Source of the DNA: Mesocentrotus franciscanus
Taxonomy: Eukaryota > Echinodermata > Echinoidea > Camarodonta > Strongylocentrotidae
DNA: 64,000 nucleotides
NCBI GenBank assembly: GCA_037976565.1
Contig: CP137679.1
Span: forward strand, 11,166,651 to 11,230,650
Direction of reading: 5' to 3'
In this document: piece by piece, positions 48,501 through 56,790 of the stretch
How positions within the stretch are numbered: the stretch's first letter is position 1
How the letters are laid out: each line of letters opens with the position of its first letter
The notes under the pieces: model-generated
Told to the model about the DNA's origin: nothing
Seen by the model: only the letters and a program-made list of their open reading frames with translations
The model's database searches: none
Position numbers and translations under genes: made by a program

Positions 48501-49928
48501 GCATTTTCAAACCTAAAGTGCATGCTTATAATGAAAAGCTGATTGCACTTTTTAGTATTAATGCTCAATATACTCTTAATACCGGTATCCAGAATTCGTA
48601 TGTTCTTAGGTGTTTCCCTACATGTTAGATTGTTTCTTTGCAAATATTATGTGGCAGTTGCTTCTAAGATTCTATTTTCCAGAAAAGTGTATTGTTACAT
48701 CAGAAAATTTCAGGAATTTAACAACACCTATTTTGCAGCGAAAAGCTTTTACAGATTAAAAAAAAAATTCAGTATTGTAATTCAATCCCAGATTTGGACT
48801 ACTTAATTGCTAAACTTACAAAAGGGTAAAGTTATATGGTTGTATTCACATAGTATTGCCAGTTTGCAAGGTTTTAAAAGTCCTCACAATATTGTTCCCC
48901 TAGGAAACAACTCCTACTTCTTTGACCATACGCTGAACAAGAACTTTGAGCTCGGAAACCACTCTATTATCGTCGAGCATGTCCAGACTGTTGTTGAAGA
49001 GAGGCCAATGTAAGTATTATCAATTTCTCTTCTTTCTCATGTTTGTAATGTGTTATACAGTACCTCAGTCACACGGACGAGATCAACACCGCACCAATAA
49101 CAGAAAAAACAAAAAAAATGTCTTTTTGGAATTGGTGTGTAGGTAGTCAGTTTAGTGCTGTGACTGAGGTTTAAAAGGGGAATTCCTCCCTTTTTTGAGG
49201 TTGGCTTTAATAAAGGCAAGAACACAAGATAAAACAATTCATAAGAGGAAAATCGTAAAAGAATGAGGTTTGTGAATTTTTTTAAAGTTGTCAAACACCA
49301 ATTGGCAAATCTGTGCTTTTCTTTGTGAGCTGTTCCAAATGGACTTTGCAGATTTCAATAAGAATCAGCTATTGCCATTGAGTTGTATTCTTTAAAGCGT
49401 TTTTTAGGATGTGGTATCGAGGGTAAAATCATAATTCTTTTTCTGAATAGATTCTCTTTACCGCCCTGGGGTTATGTCTCAGAACAACTTCCAAATAGAC
49501 CCTGAGACTCAAGTCAAAATGAACACTTGGGACTTTTCCTGAGTCCAAACCAACTGGTATCCCTGAATAAGCAGCGAACTATTGCCCTAGTGTTATTTCC
49601 TTGAAAGCTATGTTTTCTGAGATATTGTATCCTTGGTAAAATCATTATGTTCTTGTTCTGAATGACCTCCCTCTACAGCCCCGGAATTAGTTCTCAGATC
49701 AACCCTGTAGTAGACCCTGAGCTTCAGGTCCAGATGGACACTGTCAGCATCACCAAGACCTGTGAGTCCATCTGGAACGGCCAGAGCTGGCTCCCTGAGA
49801 GGTTCCCTGGCTACAAGACCAGCGGCTCCTGCACCGTCCCCGAGTACGGAGTCAACGCCAAGTCTCGTGTGGACCGTTTCCGCCAGATCATGCGACGCAA
49901 GCAAGAATTGGTCGATCACCACCATTAA
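33544..49928 (+). CDS. MYP: Major yolk protein (toposome), transferrin-like, 22 coding exons
   Basis: MYP is the main echinoderm yolk glycoprotein, a secreted transferrin-family protein made in gut and gonad and known for metal (zinc) carriage. Exons: 33544-33607, 35626-35802, 36208-36502, 36848-36968, 37421-37652, 38305-38486, 39070-39245, 39635-39928, 40625-40786, 41187-41345, 41750-41861, 42330-42498, 42925-43122, 43892-44025, 44593-44761, 45111-45257, 45680-45974, 46633-46833, 47268-47451, 48209-48429, 48904-49009, 49679-49928. All introns are GT-AG and phases agree except at exons 6 and 14, each one base short. The exons sum to 4048 bp; counting the two bases gives 1349 residues. Layout: signal peptide ~1-16; lobe 1 from RWCVSS (~134); lobe 2 from ICVTNVTEYEAC (~491); an insert (~715-930) before the last transferrin-like part (~932-1060); Cys-rich tail with CECMPC (~1188). 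About 20 N-glycosylation sequons are visible. The ATG is the first after the TATA box and opens a clear signal peptide. Confidence 0.95.
33608..35625 (+). other. MYP intron 1, 2.0 kb
   Basis: Largest intron of the gene, AT-rich, no exon seen. It carries a poly(A) run followed by (TA)n at 35450-35506, directly after a GC-richer block (35390-35448). That could be the tail of a retroposed fragment, but no family is recognised. Confidence 0.8.
35626..35802 (+). CDS. MYP: MYP exon 2: Cys-rich N-terminal segment
   Basis: Residues ~22-80, with TCPPQP, RCSYVYGLTWDYAC and YKCCQYENDIRICVPPIP. Six cysteines precede the first transferrin lobe. Phase 1 in and out. Confidence 0.95.
36208..36502 (+). CDS. 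MYP: MYP exon 3: start of transferrin lobe 1
   Basis: Residues ~81-178. RWCVSSRCQMTKCQRM aligns with the opening strand of transferrin lobes (xRWCxxSxxExxKC). Also has WKCTQATSQEQCMFW. Ends in phase 2. Confidence 0.97.
36530..36745 (+). mobile_element. SINE body fragment in MYP intron 3
   Basis: GTCCTTGAGCAAGTCATTTTA followed by CTCCTCTCCACCCAGGTGTT and AAATGGGTACC is the body found behind tRNA heads elsewhere in the window. The tRNA-like head is missing or decayed. Confidence 0.6.
36848..36968 (+). CDS. MYP: MYP exon 4
   Basis: Residues ~178-219: IEQGWADIMTTREGQVYSAN then NLKPIAYE, matching the transferrin pattern of an acidic loop, 'G.VY' and 'NLKP'. One NTT sequon. Ends in phase 0. Confidence 0.97.
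37421..37652 (+). CDS. MYP: MYP exon 5
   Basis: Residues 220-297, lobe 1. Begins IQMLKHYQNVTFALK, with CHAGIDMP in the place where transferrins have CHTxxxRxxGW. The usual anion-binding Arg context is not kept, in line with weak or absent iron binding in this family. Phase 0 in, phase 1 out. Confidence 0.95.
37895..38060 (+). mobile_element. SINE fragment in MYP intron 5
   Basis: CCTCGGATAGGACATTAAATGGAGGCCCCG, spaced as in a common marine-animal SINE body (written here as two adjoining blocks, 37905-37934), is followed by CACGTTAGGAACCC and CGTATAAGAGTAGGGG. No tRNA head is visible. Assignment rests on recalled similarity. Confidence 0.45.
38305..38486 (+). CDS. MYP: MYP exon 6, one base short (frameshift)
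   Basis: Residues ~297-357. GVLNKTYNKNGTYPLSLVTL through YSGIKGALRCL is the transferrin 'Y.G..GAFRCL' block. The frame entering from exon 5 meets TGA at 38481-38483, just before the donor gtgagt (38487). Exon 7 needs a phase 1 entry but this exon ends in phase 0. One extra base near 38471-38476 (CATGAGGATC) would restore both. Confidence 0.85.
39070..39245 (+). CDS. MYP: MYP exon 7
   Basis: Residues ~358-416: LRDNYQVVCRDESR fits the transferrin 'DYELLC.DG' motif that closes a sub-lobe. Ends in phase 0 before gtattt. Confidence 0.95.
39635..39928 (+). CDS. MYP: MYP exon 8: end of lobe 1, start of lobe 2
   Basis: Residues 417-514. Includes FDSSVYDCGKCQMTGKPLNK and the lobe 2 opening ICVTNVTEYEACRRF. 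Phase 0 both sides. Confidence 0.96.
39928..40330. repeat. Degenerate minisatellite in MYP intron 8, seeded at the splice donor
   Basis: About 40-50 bp units with GGTAAAGCTTGAACTTGGCA, GGCACCAT and AGAAGGTACCTTA blocks. The first unit begins at the exon 8 donor itself. Donor-like GTAAAG/GTAACA copies recur at 39974, 40180 and 40223. Confidence 0.75.
40476..40546. repeat. Short hairpin repeat in MYP intron 8
   Basis: ACCCAGAAGGGCGGTAACTC and GAGTTAATGCCCTTCTG are inverted around ~20 bases. Same family as 25449, 59115 and 62404. Confidence 0.7.
40625..40786 (+). CDS. MYP: MYP exon 9
   Basis: Residues 515-568: WGCVLANSSLECMQAVHNNT and AGKEFLLDPLMSVHRN match the transferrin 'C..A.....CI..I....AD......' block. 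Phase 0 both sides. Confidence 0.97.
41187..41345 (+). CDS. MYP: MYP exon 10
   Basis: Residues 569-621, including NHTYTRTLAVIKRSS, where transferrins have 'YYAVAVVK', and KLKICSAGLKN. Phase 0 both sides. Confidence 0.97.
41750..41861 (+). CDS. MYP: MYP exon 11
   Basis: Residues 622-658: FSAFHSPIGYLLANGTIPRI then FQATCIP corresponds to the transferrin 'WNIPMG.L........FF...C.PG' segment. Ends in phase 1. Confidence 0.97.
42330..42498 (+). CDS. MYP: MYP exon 12
   Basis: Residues ~659-714: EIEPETWRLDSDLLLGREMN and NFTGQEWLLWNTPATWNF, Trp-rich. Ends in phase 2 (gg|gtaaga). Confidence 0.95.
42525..42850. repeat. (GA)n-rich low-complexity sequence in MYP intron 12
   Basis: Purine-rich GAGA runs with two copies of a GGGCAAGAAATTCAGGAGAG block (42571 and 42638). 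Open frames on the minus strand here are artefacts. Confidence 0.85.
42925..43122 (+). CDS. MYP: MYP exon 13: start of the insert within lobe 2
   Basis: Residues ~715-780: charged and Lys/Leu-rich, with NLTSH and NLSIP sequons. No transferrin counterpart is recognised, so this begins the insertion peculiar to the family. Phase 2 in and out. Confidence 0.93.
43149..43399. mobile_element. MITE-like 34-bp inverted repeat in MYP intron 13
   Basis: Left arm 43149-43182 (TAATGTAATCAAATTTAATG...) and right arm 43366-43399 are reverse complements over ~34 bases. Shorter inverted motifs (TTCACCTGTTA / TAACAGGTGAA) lie inside. Confidence 0.75.
43892..44025 (+). CDS. MYP: MYP exon 14, one base short (frameshift)
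   Basis: Residues ~781-825. Entering in phase 2 the frame reads RLSNSFPNFK, then derails. From about 43920 a different frame reads VRTLSDKVDIINKMKDARQS to the donor ga|gtacgt, in the phase exon 15 requires. The length is 134; 135 is needed. One missing base at about 43919-43920 (AAG|CAGTCC) explains it. Confidence 0.85.
44102..44330 (-). mobile_element. tRNA-derived SINE in MYP intron 14, minus strand
   Basis: On the minus strand a tRNA-like head with an A box (TGGTCTAGTGG) and a B box (GATTCGAGTCCC) is followed by CCACTCTCCACCCAGGTGCT. It ends in GCGCTATAAAAATATCC plus (ATT)n, a typical SINE tail. Confidence 0.8.
44593..44761 (+). CDS. MYP: MYP exon 15
   Basis: Residues ~826-882, with LMVDVFSKLLELRSDKISTL, helical and charged, part of the insert. 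Phase 2 in, phase 0 out. Confidence 0.95.
45111..45257 (+). CDS. MYP: MYP exon 16
   Basis: Residues 883-931: SYVEIYFPRLSQTFVEPFDN and NPLWLSPKIHTYLEMVK. Phase 0 both sides. Confidence 0.95.
45680..45974 (+). CDS. MYP: MYP exon 17: return to transferrin-like lobe 2
   Basis: Residues 932-1029: CNSNLPLKFKGYEGSLRCLK, GVADMAFFDEQTLRD and YNDLRLLCPNGQ match the transferrin 'YxGAFRCL..GDVAFV...T' and 'DYELLC.DG' blocks. Ends in phase 1. Confidence 0.97.
46408..46575. mobile_element. Tc1/pogo-like MITE, CAGTCAAACCT family, in MYP intron 17
   Basis: Starts TA-CAGTCAAACC and ends GGTTTGACTA-TA, with AGGTCACCCAAGGGAGACAG and GGTGGCCCTTCTAGACAGG inside. TA flanks and CAGT ends suit Tc1/mariner-superfamily MITEs. 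Relatives are at 52680, 53375 and 58932. Confidence 0.7.
46633..46833 (+). CDS. MYP: MYP exon 18
   Basis: Residues ~1030-1096: SWRWNITKALMIAHQSVALP and FGEGTVMGKDFDMLLPIAPL. Two sequons (NIT, NQS). Phase 1 in and out. Confidence 0.96.
47268..47451 (+). CDS. MYP: MYP exon 19: Cys-rich tail
   Basis: Residues ~1097-1157: TGICYGETYTNIVKQRNETC, VTCVGTPR and IKMC. It lies beyond the transferrin-like region. Ends in phase 2. Confidence 0.96.
47452..48208 (+). other. MYP intron 19 with a locally duplicated segment
   Basis: A ~190-bp segment from about 47465 (GTAATCGTTGTGAATATCCC, CTGTCACCAGATTAGGGTAT) recurs diverged from about 47667 (GTAATCTTTGTGAGTATCCC, CTGTCACCAAATTAGGGTAT). No coding sequence is visible in either. 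Confidence 0.7.
48209..48429 (+). CDS. MYP: MYP exon 20: CECMPC motif
   Basis: Residues ~1158-1231. ADFQCDNGFGYLKP, then ACECMPCEEM with a CxCxxC arrangement, a possible metal-binding or disulfide cluster. Ends in phase 1. Confidence 0.96.
48904..49009 (+). CDS. MYP: MYP exon 21
   Basis: Residues ~1232-1266: NNSYFFDHTLNKNFELGNHS and HVQTVVEERP. Ends in phase 2. Confidence 0.96.
49679..49928 (+). CDS. MYP: MYP exon 22: C-terminus
   Basis: Residues ~1267-1349: IPGISSQINPVVDPELQVQM, KTCESIWNGQSWLPERFPGY, SGSCTVPEYG and a terminal HHH before TAA at 49926-49928. Confidence 0.97.
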
Positions 49929-50469
49929 ATTTCCCCCGAGATTTAGGATTAACGGAACTGCTACATGACTTGCTATATATGGGACTTTCTGGATCTTAAA
50001 ATCCTTTGATTTATAAATCAGAAAGCTTTAGAATTTTTTTGTAAATTTTTTGTTTAGATTCGGTAGGCTGACTAAATCTACCCAGTTGGTATTTTCTTAT
50101 TTTTGATGGCAGTATAATTGTCAGGACTTAGATCTGTTGAGCTTTTCTATTTTTGTAAGCCGATTATCGGGGATATACAGATGAAACATTTTCTAGTTGT
50201 GTCAACTTGTGAATGCAGTCGCAATATCTTATTTCTTCAAAGTCTCACATTAAAAAAAAAAATGCTTTCCAATCTAATTGGATATTGAATCATCAAATTT
50301 TACTTTTTTTCCCTTCTTTACAAAACATCAAATGAAATATGTTTTTAATACATTTTTAGTCTCCTGTTCAAATGAGTGTATCAAAATATTGCCTTGATAT
50401 ATTCCATTTGCTTTCACTTCATCAAGAAAAAATAGCAAGCAATCATTTCCCTCAGTATCGGAATCATGC

Positions 50470-50569
50470 AATAAATTGATTGATACTATTGAGAACTTTC
50501 TCTATGCAGTATAAAAATTATAAATGTATTTGAAGTATATTTTTTTGTAATTTGATGAAGAGCAATAAA
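50470..50569 (+). promoter_or_regulatory. Candidate MYP poly(A) signals
   Basis: AATAAA at 50470-50475 and again at 50564-50569, about 540 and 635 bases after the stop. Either would give a 3' UTR of around 0.56-0.66 kb. Confidence 0.5.
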
Positions 50570-50757
50570 AAAATCAATTGCTATGGTAGCATTGAATATA
50601 TCTATAAAAAAAAATCTTCTTTTCTTTTTGTGTTTCATTGAGGAAAAGCAGGTTAGTAATGATATATACGTAAATATATGTGAGAGATTAACAATGGTGT
50701 GTATCTCTATTAATGTACCTCTTTAGTATATAAATATGTTTTAAATATATACAAACA

Positions 50758-50764
<7 letters not shown>

Positions 50765-50799
<35 letters not shown>

Positions 50800-50845
50800 A
50801 ATACATTCATTTATATATATATATGTATATATAAATACATTCATT

Positions 50846-50888
<43 letters not shown>
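50765..50888. repeat. (TA)n and (GA)n microsatellites
   Basis: Alternating TA/TG runs (50765-50862), including a duplicated GTATATATAAATACATTCAT block, followed by (AG)n (50862-50888). Confidence 0.9.
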
Positions 50889-50893
<5 letters not shown>

Positions 50894-51748
50894 TATAATA
50901 ATAGAGAGTAAGAGAGATGGTGAAAGAGAACAGGGAAAAGAAAAGGAGTAAAAGAGGAGAAAGAGAAGAAAAATTGATTACTTCAAAGGTGTATAGAGAG
51001 AGAGAGAGAGAGACAGAGGATAGTACTAAAAGAAAGAGAGAGAAAGAGATATAAATAAATTGTATATTGCATGGTTTTGTTTGTAAGTAGTGTGTAGGGA
51101 ACGCCAAAATTTTATCTTCACCCCAAATCCCCTTTCTCTCCCTCCCTCCCTCTCTCAATTTCTGTCTCTGGATCTCTCTCCCTCCCTCCCTCTCCCTCTC
51201 TCTCTGTCTCTCCCTTTCTCTAGATCTCTCTCCCTAACTCCTTCCCTCCCTCCCCCCTTCCTTCTCTTCCTCCACTTTCTCCCTTTCTCTCTCACAGGGT
51301 CTTGACTCTCTACCAGTTTACTAATATTCAAATTTTATGCATACTTAAAAAAAAGAGGATTTTTCTTGACAACCTGAAAGCCTGCTCGAGGACTGCCCAA
51401 CATAGCAACAAGTATTGTAGTTCATTCATTAATAACAGGTTAATGGAATAACTCGCTATAGGTCCCCAATGAAAGAAACGTCCATAAATGTTAATGTTAG
51501 TAAATAAAAATGGTCTATTCTTTCTGATTGGGCTAGATCTGTTTACTAATGGCCACATTCAAGTGAGACTTTTGACAAGCGAAGAGCAAAAAAAAAAAAA
51601 AAAAAAACTTCATTATGGTATATCTTTACTAAAATTCCAACTGTGTCATGTCAGATCAGACACACAGTTATTTTTTATTTTATTTTATTCAAAAAATATT
51701 TTCGCTCCTTTGGCCGACCTCGCCACCAACTGGTTGATAAGCGCCGAT

Positions 51749-52428
51749 TTAAAGGTAAAGACCAGTTTTGGAAACGCCTCCCTCTCAAAAAAATGAAATG
51801 AAGCTCTCATTACCAATCATGTGAAAGAATATGTTTTGACTAATGCGTGATGATACAAATTTTGCAGGGAAAGTCGGGAAACCGCCTACTAATTGATATA
51901 TTTGGTAAATTATTATATCTATTAATTGGGACCAAATAGATATTGCGCACGTGGTCGCGTAGTCCGGGCCCATATACATCTTTCTGGGTACAGTGCTTGT
52001 AACTTTACCAAGACTGCGCCAAATTTCTTATCATTTTGATGATTCCAGAACCTTGCAGTACACACCAATACTTATATGCTAGATGATTAACCTTTTCTGA
52101 TCGATTCCACGTTTCTTTCACAATGCAATCGCATGACCAGAACTGGGGGGTGTTTCACAAAGACTAAGATTGACTTAAGTATAACAGGCCGTTCGTGCCA
52201 TTGTTTGCTCTCACCATTATGATCTTTAGATAATATTTTTTACTTCAATAATGAATTATCAAAAAATGTAAGTTTTGTAGATTTTTTACCATGATTTGTA
52301 CGTCCCGTGAGAGACCAATGCCAGTAAATGATGAGAGAAAACAATGGCACGAACGGCCTGTGATACTTAAGTCCAACTTAAAGTCGATCTTAGTCTTTGT
52401 GAAACACCCCCCAGGTCTTTATCTTTAA
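51749..52428. mobile_element. MITE with TTAA ends, family 1, interrupted by a family 2 MITE
   Basis: Begins TTAAAGGTAAAGACCAGTTT and matches 25608-25988 up to CCAGAACTGG at 52146. A separate palindromic element (52147-52411) follows, and then the missing terminus (GGTCTTTATCTTTAA) resumes and ends at 52428. Confidence 0.85.
52147..52411. mobile_element. Palindromic MITE family 2, nested in family 1
   Basis: Ends are GGGGTGTTTCACAAAGACTA and its complement. The inner arms carry ACAGGCCGTTCGTGCCATTG and its complement. Same family as 9632-9919 and 21673-21960. It splits a family 1 element, so it is the younger insertion. Confidence 0.85.
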
Positions 52429-52499
52429 ACAAATGTACATGTACATGTGTAATGCCTGTCTTACTTTATTGTAACATATACTGTTATATATCAAGGGAG

Positions 52500-52537
<38 letters not shown>

Positions 52538-52679
52538 ATGTTTGTCTCGTTTCATTCTTTGTTTCCTCTCTGTTTCTTTCCCTTGCTTGCCTTCCTCTCT
52601 CACTCACTTTCTAAAAGTCTATTTTGTTTCCAAACAAATACAAGTAGTTGCCTCTCCTACACATACAACTAACTGATAG

Positions 52680-52855
52680 GTCAAACCTGTTTATTAAGGT
52701 CACCCAAGGAAAACGGAAGAAGTCGCCACTGTTAGACAGGTGGCCTTTCTAGACAGGTCCTACAACACACATTTCATCCTAGAGGGATACAATATAGGTG
52801 ACCACTACAGACAGGTGGCCTTTATAGAGAGGTGGCTGCTAAGACAGGTTTGACT
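52680..52855. mobile_element. Tc1/pogo-like MITE, CAGTCAAACCT family
   Basis: GTCAAACCTGTTTATTAAGG at the left and AGACAGGTTTGACTG at the right. The left CAG is mutated. Confidence 0.6.
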
Positions 52856-53106
52856 GCAGTTATTCACAACAAGGAAATACAAAATAATTCAACCATTAGA
52901 ATTTAAGTTTATTGTATATCAATGAAATGCAAATAATCTTCTTGTAATACAACACATAACTGGGGATAGTAGACAGCTGTACTTTTCATCAATTCAAATT
53001 CATAAAGAAGTACATGTATATATTTAAAGATGAACAGTACAAATAAACTAATCCATTGCAGAGATTAGAAAGAAAACAATAACTTGATGTATTGACTATA
53101 ATACGA

Positions 53107-53216
53107 TACATGTATATTACATATATATTACATGTATATTACATGTATGTTACATGTATGTTACATGTATGTTACATGTATGTTACATGTATATTACATG
53201 TTTATTACATGTATAT
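53107..53216. repeat. 11-bp minisatellite TTACATGTATG
   Basis: About ten units of TTACATGTATG/TTACATGTATA. Each holds the palindrome ACATGT. Confidence 0.9.
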
Positions 53217-53374
53217 GACCCTGTGTACCCATTGAGAGTAAATCAATATGGGAAATACATAAAACTAATTACATTGTAATTTTGTTCATGGTATTTTACT
53301 ACGATACTGGGGAGTTTGAGGTCCGTGAATACAATCATATTTTATAATCAATGACTATAACACGATCGCAAGTA

Positions 53375-53547
53375 CAGTGAACCTGTATATAAAGACCGCT
53401 CAAGGGAAAACATGAAATGTGGTCTTTATGTACAGGTTCCTTTAGTACAGGTTTCAATGAGAAACCATATTCACGGGAAACAACAAATGTGGTCTTAATA
53501 GACAGGTAGTCTTTCTATACCCGTGGTTGCTAAAGCAGGTTTGACTG
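53375..53547. mobile_element. Tc1/pogo-like MITE, CAGTCAAACCT family
   Basis: TA-CAGTGAACCTGTATATAA to GCAGGTTTGACTG-TA, with GACCGCTCAAGGGAAAACAT inside. TA on both sides. Confidence 0.7.
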
Positions 53548-53610
53548 TACTTTCAAAAATCAAATCAAAGGCAATTTCAATACCCTATTGTATATTCCAT
53601 AGAAATGTAA

Positions 53611-53911
53611 GGGTGGTATTCTCGAAAGCGGACTAACTTTAGTCCATGGTTTAATCCTCCGACTAAGTATGAAATGCCAAGTGTCCATATGAATGTATTT
53701 TTGAATAATTTGATATGACCCTAAATTACCATGATAACATAATTTTTTCATAGTTATATTGTTGTTTATTAATCATGTTATTTCATTTTATTTTAATTTA
53801 ATGACAAATTAAATTATTCAAAAACATATTCATATGGACACTTGGCATTCCATACTTAGTCGGAGGATTAAACCATGGACTAAAGTTAGTCCGCTTTCGA
53901 GAATACCACCC
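53611..53911. mobile_element. PIF/Harbinger-like palindromic MITE with TAA duplication
   Basis: The two halves are reverse complements over more than 110 bp: GGGTGGTATTCTCGAAAGCG at the left and its complement ending at 53911. TAA flanks both ends. A 3-bp TWA duplication with GGG-type ends is typical of PIF/Harbinger elements. Confidence 0.8.
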
Positions 53912-56339
53912 TAAGACTTTAAAAGTGCACCTCTGAAATTTCAAGTAAGCAGGACTGCACCCATCTGCTGTGGTAAATAGGCATGCTACTCTTTTGAAAT
54001 TGAGAAACGATTTGGTCCATATCCACAGTATTTCCTTTCCCCTTTACCAATCAACTTCTAAGTTTTAATCCACATGTACATACTTTTAAAAAATCTGCTA
54101 ATACAATGTCATGCTAACTCAATGAAAACGTAAACATCATTTACTGGTACTCATAATGTAGAAATGAAACCTGAAGATTGCATCAAATAATTATTGATAC
54201 ATTAGTCCAAAATGCCATTGCCCATTTGATTTGTAGTTCACAAAATATATGTACAATGTACGTGTACACATATAACAATATATTGCATAGATGCAAGAAA
54301 AAAGAAACAGTCTCCTTTCTGACCATATACAGGCAAAAATTCTATAGAATTTTTCTTATCATAAATCAAACAATTCAAACCAGAAAATTGGTCCATTCGT
54401 GTTTTTTCCCCTCAAAATAACATTTGGGAAAAATTTGAATATCTGATTCATACTACCCGGTATCCTAAATTTTTCAATAGAAGAATTTACTTCAAGTAGT
54501 ACGTTAACATTGAACCTTGCCAAATCGCAACAAAAGAATCACTCTACATTTGCCAAGCAGCTAAACAACTATTTACAATTTGTTCTTTTAATCAATACAT
54601 GTACATGTATGTATCATTTAAAGTCAAATAACCGACAACTGGAGTACAGGATAAATTAGTTGTTCGTAAGGGGTACTTCCCAAGCTGAAGATTTATTTGG
54701 AAATTTTGTCTGAGCGAAATGTGGGCCAAAATATTCTAAGTTTTCTTTCTGTGTATGCAACATTAATTTCCGGGTAAGGGAAAATTTAGTTATGAGCATT
54801 CCTTACAAATCTGCTATCATATTAAAGAATAAATTTTCAATTTGAACCATGGCTTGTGTTTGCCTGGCCTCAACAAGACTACAAAGACTAAAAAATGACA
54901 CCAAATAATCATGACATGAGTAAACTTTGATGATGCATCCATTTGTGTTGCATCATTATATTGCATTAGATGCCAGGAATTAAACATTCAAAAAAATCAT
55001 TAAATTGGCAACACATTGAATGGTTTTAAATCATTGCTTTGTAATAAAAATTTGCCACTTTTTCAATCTTTTCACAAAGTTTTTACCTATCCTATATATA
55101 GTTTGCAGCAAATTAGAGTTTATTAGAACAGTGTAGCAATAAAAGAACTTTGTTATTGTTGCCAATTTGAAGAATGACATGTGATAAATTTAACCTTAGA
55201 AATAAATCCTGTCCTGAAAGGGTTAATGACAGTACTCAACCACAGCAATTTCTGACTTGCAATACGTAAAGAAATGTTTTCCTCTGAAAATCTGTACACA
55301 ATTTGAAGATAATTTTGCACATCACTGTTTTAATACAAATACCGGTAGGTGACAACATTATTTTTTTACAAGTAGAGAATGACAAATTCAATGGTAATAT
55401 ATAAAGAAAACCTAGCAAAAAGAATATACATGTATGTTATACAAAACTGCCTAAGTTACTAATGTTGAAAGATATAATTTATATAAAAGCTGTATCTAGA
55501 ATATTATAATTCATCTAAGAAATCATCTGCCTGCAAAATAAAAATTGAAACATTTTGGTTTTTCTTGTTTCTTTTGAAATGTTGTCTCTCCTTTCCCCTC
55601 CTTTTCTCTTCCCCTCTCCCTCTCCCCCTCCCCTCCCCTCTCCCTCTCCCTCTCCACTCTCTCTCTCTCTCTCTCTCTCTACCACTCACTTCACTCACCT
55701 CTCATCATTATTCTCTCATTCTGTCTTCCAAGATTGCATCCAAAGAATTAAACACATCTTAGGATTCTCCAAAGCAATCTAGAAATATCTATATACATAT
55801 ACATCTACATGGTATATTAAACATGTCACAGATAGTGATTTAATATAAAAACTAATCATCTAACATATGGTAGTTCTCACACAGTTCTTTAAGTATAGAT
55901 TTTACCACATATACATTTAATTGCAAGACCATTCAATATACATAGACATTCTAATATATTTCTCTCTATATAATATGCATGCTAAAACATCTATGTACGC
56001 CTAAAAAGACTTTATAAAACTTTCTCTTCTCGTCAAGCTTGCAAAGATCAAGCCAACCCCTTACATTCCCCTCAAATGATATGAAAAATATATGAATAAA
56101 TAGATAATTATTTTTTTTTAAACTCTGCTCTTATCTTAAGTTTGGAAGAGAAAAACTTTGATTCAAACAAACAGCAGTTTAAAGAAAGAAATAAATTGAT
56201 CCAGAATTCTAGGAATTACACATTGCACATGGGCAGAAAGGGCCAAAAAAATCACAGAAATTTTGGGATACATTTCTAAAGCGGTACATTACGCCATTCA
56301 TGAATATTAAAGAACAATCTAATTATACCTAATCATTGC

Positions 56340-56790
56340 AGTCTCTAAATTGGCAATTTTCTGTTTGGTCTACATCCAGTCTGTCTACTATCCAATTAGT
56401 CTATTCCCATATGGTCTACATCCAGCTTGTCCACTTTCCACATGGTCTAATTATCATTTTGTCTACTTATTATTTGGTCTAATGACCATTTAGTTTAATA
56501 ACCATTTAGCCCAATTCCCAGTTTATCTAATGCCCATTTCATCTAACATCCATTAGGTCTAATACCGGTTATCATTGAATGACTATTATTATTCATGTTT
56601 AAATAATTATTAGACCATGTGGATAGAAGAAAAAATCTGCATTAAGCAAATTGGGAATTGGACAGACTGGAAATTAGAATAAATGAGCAATAGACCACAT
56701 GACTATTAGCCTAAATGGTCATTAGACCAAATGATAGGTAGACAAAATGATCACATTGACTATGTGGATAGTAGACAGGCTGGTTGTAAA
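56340..56790. repeat. Fold-back repeat built of ~20-25 bp GGTCTAAT units
   Basis: The left half (56365-56570) is a chain of diverged units such as TGGTCTAATGACCATTTAG and TGGTCTACATCCAG. The right half (56610-56780) carries the same units in inverted order (ATGGTCATTAGACCAAATGA, GTGGATAGTAGACAGGCTGG). The transcript would form a long imperfect hairpin. Confidence 0.75.

Noticed and set aside
33544..49928. Vitellogenin
   Set aside because: No lipid transport domain pattern; motifs such as RWCVSSRCQMTKC, GALRCL and GYEGSLRCL are transferrin-type, as in echinoderm MYP.
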